A stretch of 36,836 nucleotides of DNA, taken from assembly GCA_018712825.1 (NCBI GenBank), contig DVGG01000058.1, positions 1-36,836 of the forward strand, written 5' to 3'. The stretch comes from Candidatus Faecousia excrementipullorum. GTDB taxonomy: Bacteria > Bacillota > Clostridia > Oscillospirales > Oscillospiraceae. The position numbers were made by a program, and so were the translations under genes. Positions 30,456-36,836 of the stretch are shown here, one piece after another (the stretch's first letter is position 1; every line of letters starts with the position of its first letter). The notes under the pieces were generated by a model. The model worked only from the letters and a program-made list of their open reading frames with translations. It ran no database searches and had not been told where the DNA came from.

Positions 30456-31592
30456 TTACGATGATTTTATTAGGTCCAAGTGATGATGCTCAGTTTTTTC
30501 ACAAGCAAACGCCTCGCTGAATTTTTCGATTGCAGCTTGCCGGATAGAGTCCTGCACATGCAGATAATGCTTTGTCATATCTACATCAGCATGGCCTACG
30601 ATACTCTGGATCGTGGCAAGGTCAACTCCCAGTGCCTGCATTTGGGAAACATAGGTGTGTCTGCAGCAATGGGGTGTCAACACCCGAACGCCTTCTACCT
30701 TTGCAAGCGCTTCCTTAAATTTCTTCCGGAAGTGGGAGGGATTACACGGCATATCTACTCTTCCAACTTCCCAAATAAATTTCGTGTTTCCCGCACAAAG
30801 CAATCTTGCACAATAGCGAACATTAACCGGAACCGGAATCGTTCGGTAGCTATCGAAGGATTTGGGTGTTCCAATCACAGAAGTTCCTTTTTCCATGACG
30901 ACCGCCTGTTCGATCGTGATAAATGAACCGTCTGCAGTTATGTGTCTGGGCTCCAATGCAAGCAGCTCCTGGGTTCTCATGCCGGTTGCAAGCATCAGAC
31001 GAATGCTCCAACCGATCTTGTCCTCTGGCAGCTTTTCCATAAGAAGCTTGACCTCTTCTGCAGTAAAGGCCTCTTTCCGTTTCTTTGCCGTTTTTCTCAT
31101 TTTCTCGGCAAAGCGAACCGGGTTTTTTCTTACAAGATCGTTTGCCTCGGCCTTGTTGAAAATCTGATATAACATGCCGCGACATTGTGCAATGGAAGAA
31201 TCGGATCTGCCATCTCTTCTGAGCTTTTTCAAGAACTGCTCAATATCATAGGCTTTTACATCTTTGATCTTACGGCGATTGAAACCATCTTTCAAAATGC
31301 GGAGTGTGTATTTGTAGTGTTCCTGCGTGGTAGGGGTAATATTATCTTTGTGGCTTTCATACCACATGTTCGCCCACTCTGGGAACAGATACTCTTTTTC
31401 CACCAAAAGACCGGCTTCTTTCGCCAGTAAGTATTCCAGCTTTTTCTTTTTTGCTGCGGCTTGGGTTTTTCCGTAGAACGACTTCATGTTGGGGCGTCCA
31501 TCCGGCTTATATCCTTCCATCAGGGTACATTCCCAAGTACCATCTTTCCTTTGGCGAAGCTTGCCTTCGCCGTTCGCTCTTTTGCGTGCCAA
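30456..31592 (-). CDS. Tyrosine-recombinase integrase
   Basis: A 378-residue integrase of the Tn916/phage type. An N-terminal AP2-like arm-binding segment (NGEGKLRQRKDGTWECTLMEG) is followed by a core-binding domain (residues 70-165) and the catalytic domain, with R206, H308, R311, H334 and nucleophile Y343. The start is TTG 31592, with AAGGAG 7 bases upstream; no better ATG exists. It catalyses integration into and excision from the tRNA-Ala site. It lies 205 bases downstream of the excisionase gene and has its own promoter at 31664-31636. Confidence 0.93.
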   Translation of the reverse strand: MARKRANGEGKLRQRKDGTWECTLMEGYKPDGRPNMKSFYGKTQAAAKKKKLEYLLAKEAGLLVEKEYLFPEWANMWYESHKDNITPTTQEHYKYTLRILKDGFNRRKIKDVKAYDIEQFLKKLRRDGRSDSSIAQCRGMLYQIFNKAEANDLVRKNPVRFAEKMRKTAKKRKEAFTAEEVKLLMEKLPEDKIGWSIRLMLATGMRTQELLALEPRHITADGSFITIEQAVVMEKGTSVIGTPKSFDSYRTIPVPVNVRYCARLLCAGNTKFIWEVGRVDMPCNPSHFRKKFKEALAKVEGVRVLTPHCCRHTYVSQMQALGVDLATIQSIVGHADVDMTKHYLHVQDSIRQAAIEKFSEAFACEKTEHHHLDLIKSS

Positions 31593-31635
31593 TGTTTAAC
31601 TCCTTTCTGCCGGCACATAGTGTATCGCTGTCCTC

Positions 31636-31664
31636 ATTATATAACAACACTATGTATTCGTAAA
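31636..31664 (-). promoter_or_regulatory. Promoter of the integrase gene
   Basis: On the minus strand TTTACG (31664-31659) and TATAAT (31641-31636) are 17 bases apart. Confidence 0.7.
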
Positions 31665-31700
31665 ATGTGCAAAAGCAAACCGCCATAGTTTCGAGCCCCA

Positions 31701-31737
31701 GCATGTCGGCAGTAACATGGAGCTACTGCCGATATGC
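31701..31737. repeat. Inverted repeat between xis and int
   Basis: GCATGTCGGCAGTA at 31701-31714 pairs with TACTGCCGATATGC at 31724-31737, one mismatch. There is no T-run, so it is more likely a binding site or transcript hairpin that modulates integrase expression than a plain terminator. Confidence 0.6.
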
Positions 31738-31797
31738 TATCCATTTTTCGTTTCTCCGATGTAGCTTGCTTTCCTGTAGTCCATACCAAGCACACTC

Positions 31798-31998
31798 TTA
31801 CCCGGCTGTCTGTTCTTCGATCCAGGCAATGAATTTATCTTTTGGGACCACCATTCGCTTTCCGATATAGATAGTAGGAAAGCCTTTGGAGCGCAGCAGT
31901 GTGTATGTGGCAGAGCGGGAGATGCCAAGGATTTGCGAGATATGCTCAGCGCACAGTGTCAGTGGAAGCTGATCGTAAGAAGTAATTGAGCAAATCAT
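31798..31998 (-). CDS. Excisionase / helix-turn-helix DNA-binding protein
   Basis: A 66-residue MerR-like winged-helix protein: LTLCAEHISQILGISRSATY, then LLRSKGFPTIYIGKRMVVPKDKFIAWIEEQ, the standard small excisionase pattern. It should bend attachment-site DNA and direct the integrase towards excision. The ATG at 31998 follows the MazF-like stop by six bases, so both are probably on one transcript. Confidence 0.88.
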   Translation of the reverse strand: MICSITSYDQLPLTLCAEHISQILGISRSATYTLLRSKGFPTIYIGKRMVVPKDKFIAWIEEQTAG

Positions 31999-32004
31999 GG
32001 TTCT

Positions 32005-32418
32005 TTACTGTCCTTTCTTCTTATTATTCTGATATTTTCTCTTACTATTGCATATGGTAGGGTGAACGCCCACACTCACGGAAACGGCTTTATCTACGGA
32101 TTCTAAAAACTGGTCATCAGCAGTTCCCACATAGGTCAGCAGCATCGTTTTGTCAATCGTGAATAATTGCTCCAGAAGCAGCATGGATTCCTGGGGCAAG
32201 CCAAATCGTGCGCCGATTACAATGTGAGTTGGCTGCCGAAGTTTCTTTATTTCCGTTGTAATCGCCGCAACAATCAATGTGGGTGCGTGCCAGTTCCCAG
32301 TATCGTTCTGCACAACCATTGCAGGCCGAATGCCATGAGCCACAGAACCAGGTTGGTTGCCGAAATCCACATAAAAAATATCTCCTCTATAGATTCTAGG
32401 AAAAAGCTTTTTATCCAT
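32005..32418 (-). CDS. PemK/MazF-family toxin-like endoribonuclease
   Basis: A 137-residue protein. YRGDIFYVDFGNQPGSVAHGIRPAMVVQND is the conserved MazF N-terminus with the RP(A/V)xVVQND strand; IVAAITTEIKKLRQPTHIVI and SMLLLEQLFTIDK follow as expected. MazF enzymes cut mRNA at short motifs. The C-terminal tail of about 25 residues, ending in basic NSKRKYQNNKKKGQ, is longer than usual. The ATG at 32418 has GAGGTG upstream. No classical MazE antitoxin precedes it; the upstream genes encode Cys-bearing small proteins instead. Confidence 0.9.
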   Translation of the reverse strand: MDKKLFPRIYRGDIFYVDFGNQPGSVAHGIRPAMVVQNDTGNWHAPTLIVAAITTEIKKLRQPTHIVIGARFGLPQESMLLLEQLFTIDKTMLLTYVGTADDQFLESVDKAVSVSVGVHPTICNSKRKYQNNKKKGQ

Positions 32419-32430
32419 CCTGGCACCTCA

Positions 32431-32622
32431 TTATCTATCGTTCGGAGTAATGATGAAGTTGTACCCTCTTTTGGTGCGACAACAATCACACATTTCCATA
32501 CGAACCTGAAGTGAATCTGCACGATAGATTTTTGAATGCCTGGAATGGAATAGGGGAGAGACACAGACCGAACAAAGACAAAGCTCAATGCCTCTGAGCT
32601 GTGTGTTCTTTTCCTTTTTCAT
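32431..32622 (-). CDS. Small zinc-ribbon-like protein
   Basis: A 63-residue protein with two Cys pairs, CLCSVC near residue 17 and CDCCRTKRGYNFII near residue 46, likely a zinc ribbon. The family is unnamed to me. Start ATG 32622 (GTG 32625 also possible) overlaps the upstream stop; GGAGGAG lies at proper distance. It ends 12 bases before the MazF-like gene and is a candidate for its control or antitoxin partner, untested. Confidence 0.7.
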   Translation of the reverse strand: MKKEKNTQLRGIELCLCSVCVSPLFHSRHSKIYRADSLQVRMEMCDCCRTKRGYNFIITPNDR

Positions 32623-32867
32623 CACCCTACTCCTCCGTAATACCGGCAGGTATCAAAGCCGTCTTCATAGCATTTGCAGGATGAGCAGTCGTTGCAGCAC
32701 GCATGTACCAAATGCCTGCAGTCCTTACTTCCGTAAAGTTCTTCAGCAGGCCGTGCTACAATTCTTCCCCGTTCTCTTGCCACAACAAACAGATGATCAC
32801 AGTCAACATCAAACAGATAAATCAGTTCGCTGGGAACCAGCACTGTAATAGATTTCCTGATTTCCAC
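32622..32867 (-). CDS. Small Cys-rich protein of unknown function
   Basis: An 81-residue protein. The first half (SITVLVPSELIYLFDVDCDH, LFVVARERGRIVARPA) looks like a small beta domain, and the second has CRHLVHACCNDCSSCKCYED and DTCRYYGG, a dense cysteine cluster probably binding metal. GTG 32867 is the start, with GGAGGAAACAATT before it. It overlaps the next gene by one base. I recognise it only as a frequent companion of integrase modules in gut Clostridia elements. Confidence 0.7.
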   Translation of the reverse strand: MEIRKSITVLVPSELIYLFDVDCDHLFVVARERGRIVARPAEELYGSKDCRHLVHACCNDCSSCKCYEDGFDTCRYYGGVG

Positions 32868-33255
32868 AATTGTTTCCTCCTTGTTGGAATTGTCCTTATG
32901 TACGTTTATAAACTCAACAAATGATCATACTGCAGCTTATGGTCATTAGGTGAATCTACAAACACGGGGTCCGAAATCCGGACCCCGGTATTTTTTGCTG
33001 CCAGTTTGCTCAAGTTCCGTTCCTGCCCCTGGATCTCAGCGGCGTACTCCACGTTGGCGTGCTCATATCATCGCACACATTGCCCGGGGATATATGCGAA
33101 CTTGCCTGTTCATTCAATTTTCAAGGAACATCGTGGTTCGAAGGGGTGTCCGAATCACTGACTTCATTATATAAGATAAGATTCCAAAACACCCGAGCAG
33201 AACTGAAGCAATTTTGCGGTTTCCTGTGTTAAATTTGACACATTTCAAATTCAAA
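32868..33255. other. Gene-free interval in the integrative element
   Basis: It contains one plus-strand terminator-like hairpin, GGGGTCCG at 32966-32973 with CGGACCCC at 32979-32986, followed by TATTTTTT. No reading frame here has a credible ribosome site. A 5S/rRNA-flank-like stretch TTCATTCAATTTTCAAGGAA at 33111-33130 is present. Confidence 0.5.
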
Positions 33256-33297
33256 ACAAAAAACTCCACCAGATCCGGTAAAGGGGTCTGGTGGAGT
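33256..33297 (-). terminator. Terminator of the XRE regulator gene
   Basis: ACTCCACCAGATCC at 33263-33276 pairs with GGGTCTGGTGGAGT at 33284-33297 (one mismatch); the A-run before it is a T-run on the minus strand. Confidence 0.82.
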
Positions 33298-33325
33298 AGA
33301 TTTTGTGGTACTTGATATCTCTGCA

Positions 33326-33658
33326 CTACTGTGTCATGAGAAGACCAGTAACTAAGGTAATCATTGTGCTAATTACAACTTCTTTATTTTTGGCGTTCAG
33401 AAGGTAATAGCCAGACGGAAGATTTCCTTTTTCCTGCAGTCTCCGAGGCAGCAGTTCGGCTGGTACTGCTCCTGTAATGTCAAGTATTTTCATAAACACA
33501 TCGATAGGAAAGGACTTTCCGGTTTCAATACGGTAGAGCGTACTGCGGGAAATTTCAGCTCGATCTGCGAATTCTTCCTGGATCCATCCATTCAATTCTC
33601 TTGCCTCACGAATCCGTTCTGCTATATAGCTCAGATCCGCTGTGTAATCCCGTTCCAA
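33326..33658 (-). CDS. XRE-family transcriptional regulator
   Basis: A 110-residue protein. Residues 12-66 are a Cro/C1-type helix-turn-helix (IREARELNGWIQEEFADRAE, ISRSTLYRIETGKSFPIDVF). A hydrophobic C-terminal end (VVISTMITLVTGLLM) follows. The start is taken as TTG 33658, 8 bases after GGAGG; a GTG at 33667 lies within that ribosome site. It is probably the regulator of the element's excision module. Confidence 0.8.
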   Translation of the reverse strand: MERDYTADLSYIAERIREARELNGWIQEEFADRAEISRSTLYRIETGKSFPIDVFMKILDITGAVPAELLPRRLQEKGNLPSGYYLLNAKNKEVVISTMITLVTGLLMTQ

Positions 33659-33682
33659 TACGCTCACCTCCTCATATTAAAA

Positions 33683-33716
33683 CTGCCAGTTGCTACATTT
33701 ACGCAGCAACTGGCAG
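33683..33716 (-). terminator. Hairpin upstream of the XRE gene
   Basis: CTGCCAGTTGCT at 33683-33694 pairs perfectly with AGCAACTGGCAG at 33705-33716. On the minus strand TTTTAATAT follows, giving a terminator that insulates the XRE gene from the IS21 transcript. It could also be an operator. Confidence 0.65.
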
Positions 33717-33815
33717 ATGTTTTCTCATTTGCTACGGTAAATTGCATTCTGCGGCGCCCAACGGCAGCTGGTGCGGTGACCAACGGCAGTTGAGCGTCGC
33801 TAACGGCAGCCTAAA

Positions 33816-34562
33816 TTAGGGTGTCGTTATAGGTTTAATCACCACGGTATAGTGCCGTGTGGCACGCTTCATAATGGCGTTGGAGGAGACCTCGTCATTG
33901 AGGATCATGGAACTCCAACTGGCCGGTTCTCGCTGTGAGCAGATAATGGTACTCAGGTTAATTTCACTGCGCTTCTCCAGAATCTCAAACAGGACTTTTA
34001 CTTCACGCTCGTCCGTAATGGTGTGCAGCAGGAAGTCGTCCAGGATCAATAGGGCGGCTCCGCAGGTCTTCTTCATGCGCTTTTGGTACTTGGAGTAGTC
34101 TGCAGCCTTGAGGGCTACCATCTCCTCCAACAGGGTCTCACAATGGTGGTACTCCACCTTGTAGGTATTGCAGGCCACAATGCCAATAGCCTTGGCCAGA
34201 TAGGACTTTCCGCTGTCAGAGGGACCCAGGATGCAGACATTCATACCTGCGTCAATGAAGTCCAGCGTAGACAGCGTTCCCGTAATGCCACGGGGCAGAT
34301 ATTCCCGTTCGCCAGAATCTACGCAATTGGAGAGTTCCTGCGGACATCCACGCAGATGGGCGCTGCGCAGACGGCTCTGGATGCGCTTATTCATCTTCTT
34401 CTGGTACTCCGGCTGTACAAGGTTGGCAATGGCCGTCAGCGGATCCAATTCCAGAAACTTGGGAGACCGGTACATTTCATCCAGTGTAGAAGACATACCA
34501 GGTAGTCCCATCTCATTCAGCTCCACCAGCAGAGTGTTAAAAAGTTCTTTCCCGGTGCGCAT
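33816..34562 (-). CDS. istB: IS21 helper ATPase IstB
   Basis: A 248-residue AAA+ ATPase that assists the IS21 transposase in target choice. Walker A GPSDSGKSYLA, Walker B ALLILDDFLLH and the family segments LELDPLTAIANLVQPEYQKK and TIICSQREPASW are all present. Its ATG overlaps the istA stop (TAATG), as usual in IS21. The reading frame is complete. Confidence 0.93.
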   Translation of the reverse strand: MRTGKELFNTLLVELNEMGLPGMSSTLDEMYRSPKFLELDPLTAIANLVQPEYQKKMNKRIQSRLRSAHLRGCPQELSNCVDSGEREYLPRGITGTLSTLDFIDAGMNVCILGPSDSGKSYLAKAIGIVACNTYKVEYHHCETLLEEMVALKAADYSKYQKRMKKTCGAALLILDDFLLHTITDEREVKVLFEILEKRSEINLSTIICSQREPASWSSMILNDEVSSNAIMKRATRHYTVVIKPITTP

Positions 34563-36173
34563 TACTTGCCACCTCCTTTGCCCTTACCCTGAGCCAGACT
34601 CTGGCTGCGGGAGAGGAGGCGTTCAATGTCCATGGACTCAGCGCCCATGACAAAAGCACCCTTGTTGCGCTCGTCATTGACAGCGGTGTTGTAACCGGCA
34701 ACACCCAGATTCTCGGCAACGAGCTGGATGGAGTTCTTAATAAAGCTGTAATTCGGCTTGCCCAGCTCCAATGCCTGCCGACAGGTTTCTTCCAGTGCCT
34801 GCTTGCTGTACTTCTTGGTGAAACCCAGAACACCCTGGCACATCCGGTAGGTCTGCACCTCCAGCTTCCGGCTGGCGAGGATGCGTTTAATAACCTCACC
34901 GGTGTTGGGGCCAACAGTCATAGCTTTACGGGTAAAATAAGTACCGTTCCATTCGGACATTTCCTTGAAATTCGCCGGAAGATGGTTCGGATCTGTAGAC
35001 CACTGGCTCTTTACAGTGGCTCTGGGCCATTCGCAAATGAACTCGCCCTCTTTGGAGAAGATCTTCACCGTAGCGGCAGATGCCCGGATAAGCACCTCCC
35101 TGTGCAGATAAGCACGGTCTACACTGTAATAAGCATTGTCAAAGCGAACATGGTAGTCAGAGGACACCTTCGCTGTCCGCCGTTCCATGTATTCGTAAGG
35201 GATTGGCGGCAGCGGCATAAGCTCCCGGCGTTCTTCGTCCCAGTAGTAGCGGCGGCTGTGGGGCTTCTTGGTAAAAGGAGCGCTGTTGAGCTTGTCCAGA
35301 TGCTGCCAGAGATCCCGGTTGAACTGTTCCAGACTGAAATAGTCCATTTCCTCCATGTCATGGAAGAATCCCTTTTCCAGAATGCCGACGGCATTTTCGA
35401 CGGAACTCTTGTACTTGGGTTTCTTTACCTTGGCAGGAAGGATAACGGTGTGGTTGTGTTCTGCCCACTCTGCATAATCCTTGTTCAGCTCCGGGTCGAT
35501 CCAGTCCTTGTTGGCGATGACGGCCTGCTTGCAGTTGTCGCAGACCACCAGAGCCGGAACACCGCCGAAATACTGCAAAGCATTGTTGTTGACAGCGATC
35601 CACTGCGGCTCCTTGGTGGAAACCATGCCCTCCGGATGTACTGGGAATACGGCAGCACCGCTACAAAAACCACGATGGTCATGACCTCACCGGTCAGATG
35701 ATCTACCATCTGGAAGGTCTTTCCTGCGAAGTCCACCTCCATCTTCTGGCCAATGACTGCATTGAAATGAAGGGTCTCCTTGTTCTCCTCGCACCACTTG
35801 GCGTAGTTCTCGCAGAACTGCCGGTAAGAGTAGAACTTGACACCACGGTCACGACACTGCTTGGAATAGCGGTTCCACAGCACCACCAGGGTCATGTTTT
35901 CCGAGACGACATTTCTTTTGCCACTGTCTCGTAGTCAGGCTGCTCATAGCTGGGGTCTCTGCCACCTGCAAGCTGTTTTTCACCATAGACCAATGCGGCG
36001 ATGCCGTAATTGGTAATCCCCTCCGGCAAGGGATAACTGAGTACCGGTGAATTCCGGAATGCGCGCAGAAAGACATTGACTCCCGACACGCTGACCTTGA
36101 GCGACTCGGCAATAGCCTTGCCACTCATGCCTAAGGCATAGTGTTTTGTAATGATGTCTTTGTAATCCAACAT
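34562..36173 (-). pseudogene. istA: IS21 transposase istA, two frameshifts
   Basis: Three successive frames together match a full IstA. Frame 1 (36173-35892) has the N-terminal helix-turn-helix MSGKAIAESLKVSVSGVNVF and stops after SSRKT. Frame 2 (35895-35485) resumes with TLVVLWNRYSKQCRDRG and the first catalytic Asp in VDFAGKTFQMVD. Frame 3 (from about 35640) continues GMVSTKEPQWIAVNN, VVCDNCKQAV and the C-terminus. The first break is best explained by loss of one A from the run at 35896-35899, the second by loss of about four bases after SQYI near 35650. Without repair no active transposase is made; programmed frameshifting for the first break is possible but unlikely given the second. Confidence 0.85.
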
Positions 36174-36319
36174 ACATTACCCTCCTAAAATAGTGTATTT
36201 CCGCTGTTGCGGATACCACTATTATGAAGGGAAATTCAACTATATCAAACCGCTGCCGCTGTCACCGCACCGCTGCCGTTGACCACCGCACCAGCTGCCG
36301 CTGGTGACCGCCATATGCA

Positions 36320-36836
36320 CATATGCAAAGTAGGCGATAAATAAGACAAATAATGTGGTTCTATTTTTAATAAATAGATAAGAACAGTCGATTTCACCAC
36401 TTAAAACTTAACTTGTCAAGACAGTCTATCTTTCTAAATCTGCAAAATTCGTGCGAATGTCGCTTTTTTCCTTGCGCAAGCAACCTCATCCTGCTACAAT
36501 AGAAAATAGATTTATAGAAGTAAACGTATATACTTCATGGTATGCCAGGACATTCGCCTTGACTGTAACATCGGCACCATTGATAAAACCGCAAAACTTC
36601 TGACATATGCAACCGTCATGTTGATGAATGGTGATGAACTTTGATGTTTCCTGTAATATCATTAAGAAGGTCTTATCCGACATTAGGAAGCATTTATGAC
36701 GGAAGATACGCATCTAAGAACATGAATGCATTTATACCTAAAAAAGCGTTGAAGTATAATCCGTCTGGTTTATGCTCTCTAAAATTTTATAAAATATGCT
36801 CATCATCAAATCAAGAAACTTCTGTTTATTTGCGAG
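36320..36836. other. AT-rich gene-free end of window
   Basis: No supported gene. A plus-strand promoter-like pair, TTGCGC at 36472-36477 and TACAAT at 36495-36500 with 17 bases between, could start a transcript leaving the window. The short minus-strand frame at 36486-36713 has no ribosome site or recognisable domain. Confidence 0.45.

Larger units (their letters stand above)
33743..36319 (-). mobile_element. IS21-family insertion sequence, about 2.58 kb
   Basis: The left end TGCATTCTGCGGCGCCCAAC and the inverted right end TGCATATGGCGGTCACCAGC continue into an identical CGGCAGCTGG; 22 of 29 positions match. Inside each end the motif (A)CGGCAG occurs three times (33760-33812 and 36250-36312 inverted), as in the multiple transposase sites of IS21. 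It carries istA (frameshifted) and istB. I see no convincing target duplication, so the outer limits may be a few bases off. Confidence 0.75.

Noticed and set aside
33114-33326. 70-codon minus-strand frame after the XRE gene
   Set aside because: It runs across the XRE terminator and has no ribosome site.
36486-36713. 75-codon minus-strand frame at the window end
   Set aside because: No ribosome site, no recognisable domain, and it overlaps a promoter-like pair on the other strand.

Overview
This window reads as chromosome of an anaerobic, high-GC (roughly 60 percent by eye) Gram-positive bacterium of the Clostridia, most likely an Oscillospirales/Oscillospiraceae gut-type genome. The signs are strong AGGAGG ribosome sites, tight overlapping operons, a DivIVA-domain protein, a butanol-dehydrogenase-like iron enzyme, an ECF cobalt importer under a cobalamin riboswitch, and IS21 and tRNA-targeting mobile elements of gut Firmicutes type. 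The genus call is inference; no rRNA is present.

Layout. 1-354: gene-free mosaic of hairpin-rich repeats. 355-5247: a consensus promoter followed by three TTAGC-N4-(G/C)CTAA palindromes drives a CydDC-like heterodimeric ABC exporter, a YgbA-family Cys protein, a DUF454 (YbaN-like) membrane protein and a DUF4405-like membrane protein. Two 161-bp MITEs with IS5-like ends and 4-bp target duplications sit in this operon, one against the third operator and one splitting a former ATGA gene junction. 5244-8280: promoter, cobalamin riboswitch, terminator and cbiMNQO. 8343-13126: a PucR-type regulator divergent from an unrecognised 406-aa protein, a GcvT-like folate enzyme and an SDR dehydrogenase, with three 17-bp palindromes between them; this is the best candidate for an undescribed catabolic pathway. 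13402-16372: a small orphan protein and a TetM/EF-G-like GTPase carrying a C-terminal NYN (Rae1/YacP-like) nuclease domain, the most striking single gene. 16439-20169: iron alcohol dehydrogenase, divergent LysR regulator, NCS2 nucleobase permease. 20255-26285: DUF4367 membrane protein, an orphan helical protein, and a MoxR ATPase / DUF58 / transglutaminase operon. 26327-26908: repeats, including a 111-bp element whose inverted ends match the 3' part of the adjacent tRNA-Arg(CCG). 27145-30038: DivIVA-domain protein, FliB-like Cys-rich protein, MATE exporter.

30230 to the end: tRNA-Ala(GGC), then the integration end of a mobile element of lower GC. All its genes lie on the minus strand: tyrosine integrase, excisionase, MazF-like toxin, two small Cys-bearing proteins and an XRE regulator. 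It is interrupted by an IS21-family insertion with intact istB and a twice frameshifted istA. The far end of the element lies outside the window.

All motif positions, spacings and identities were worked out by eye. Family names come from recognising sequence patterns, not from database searches.
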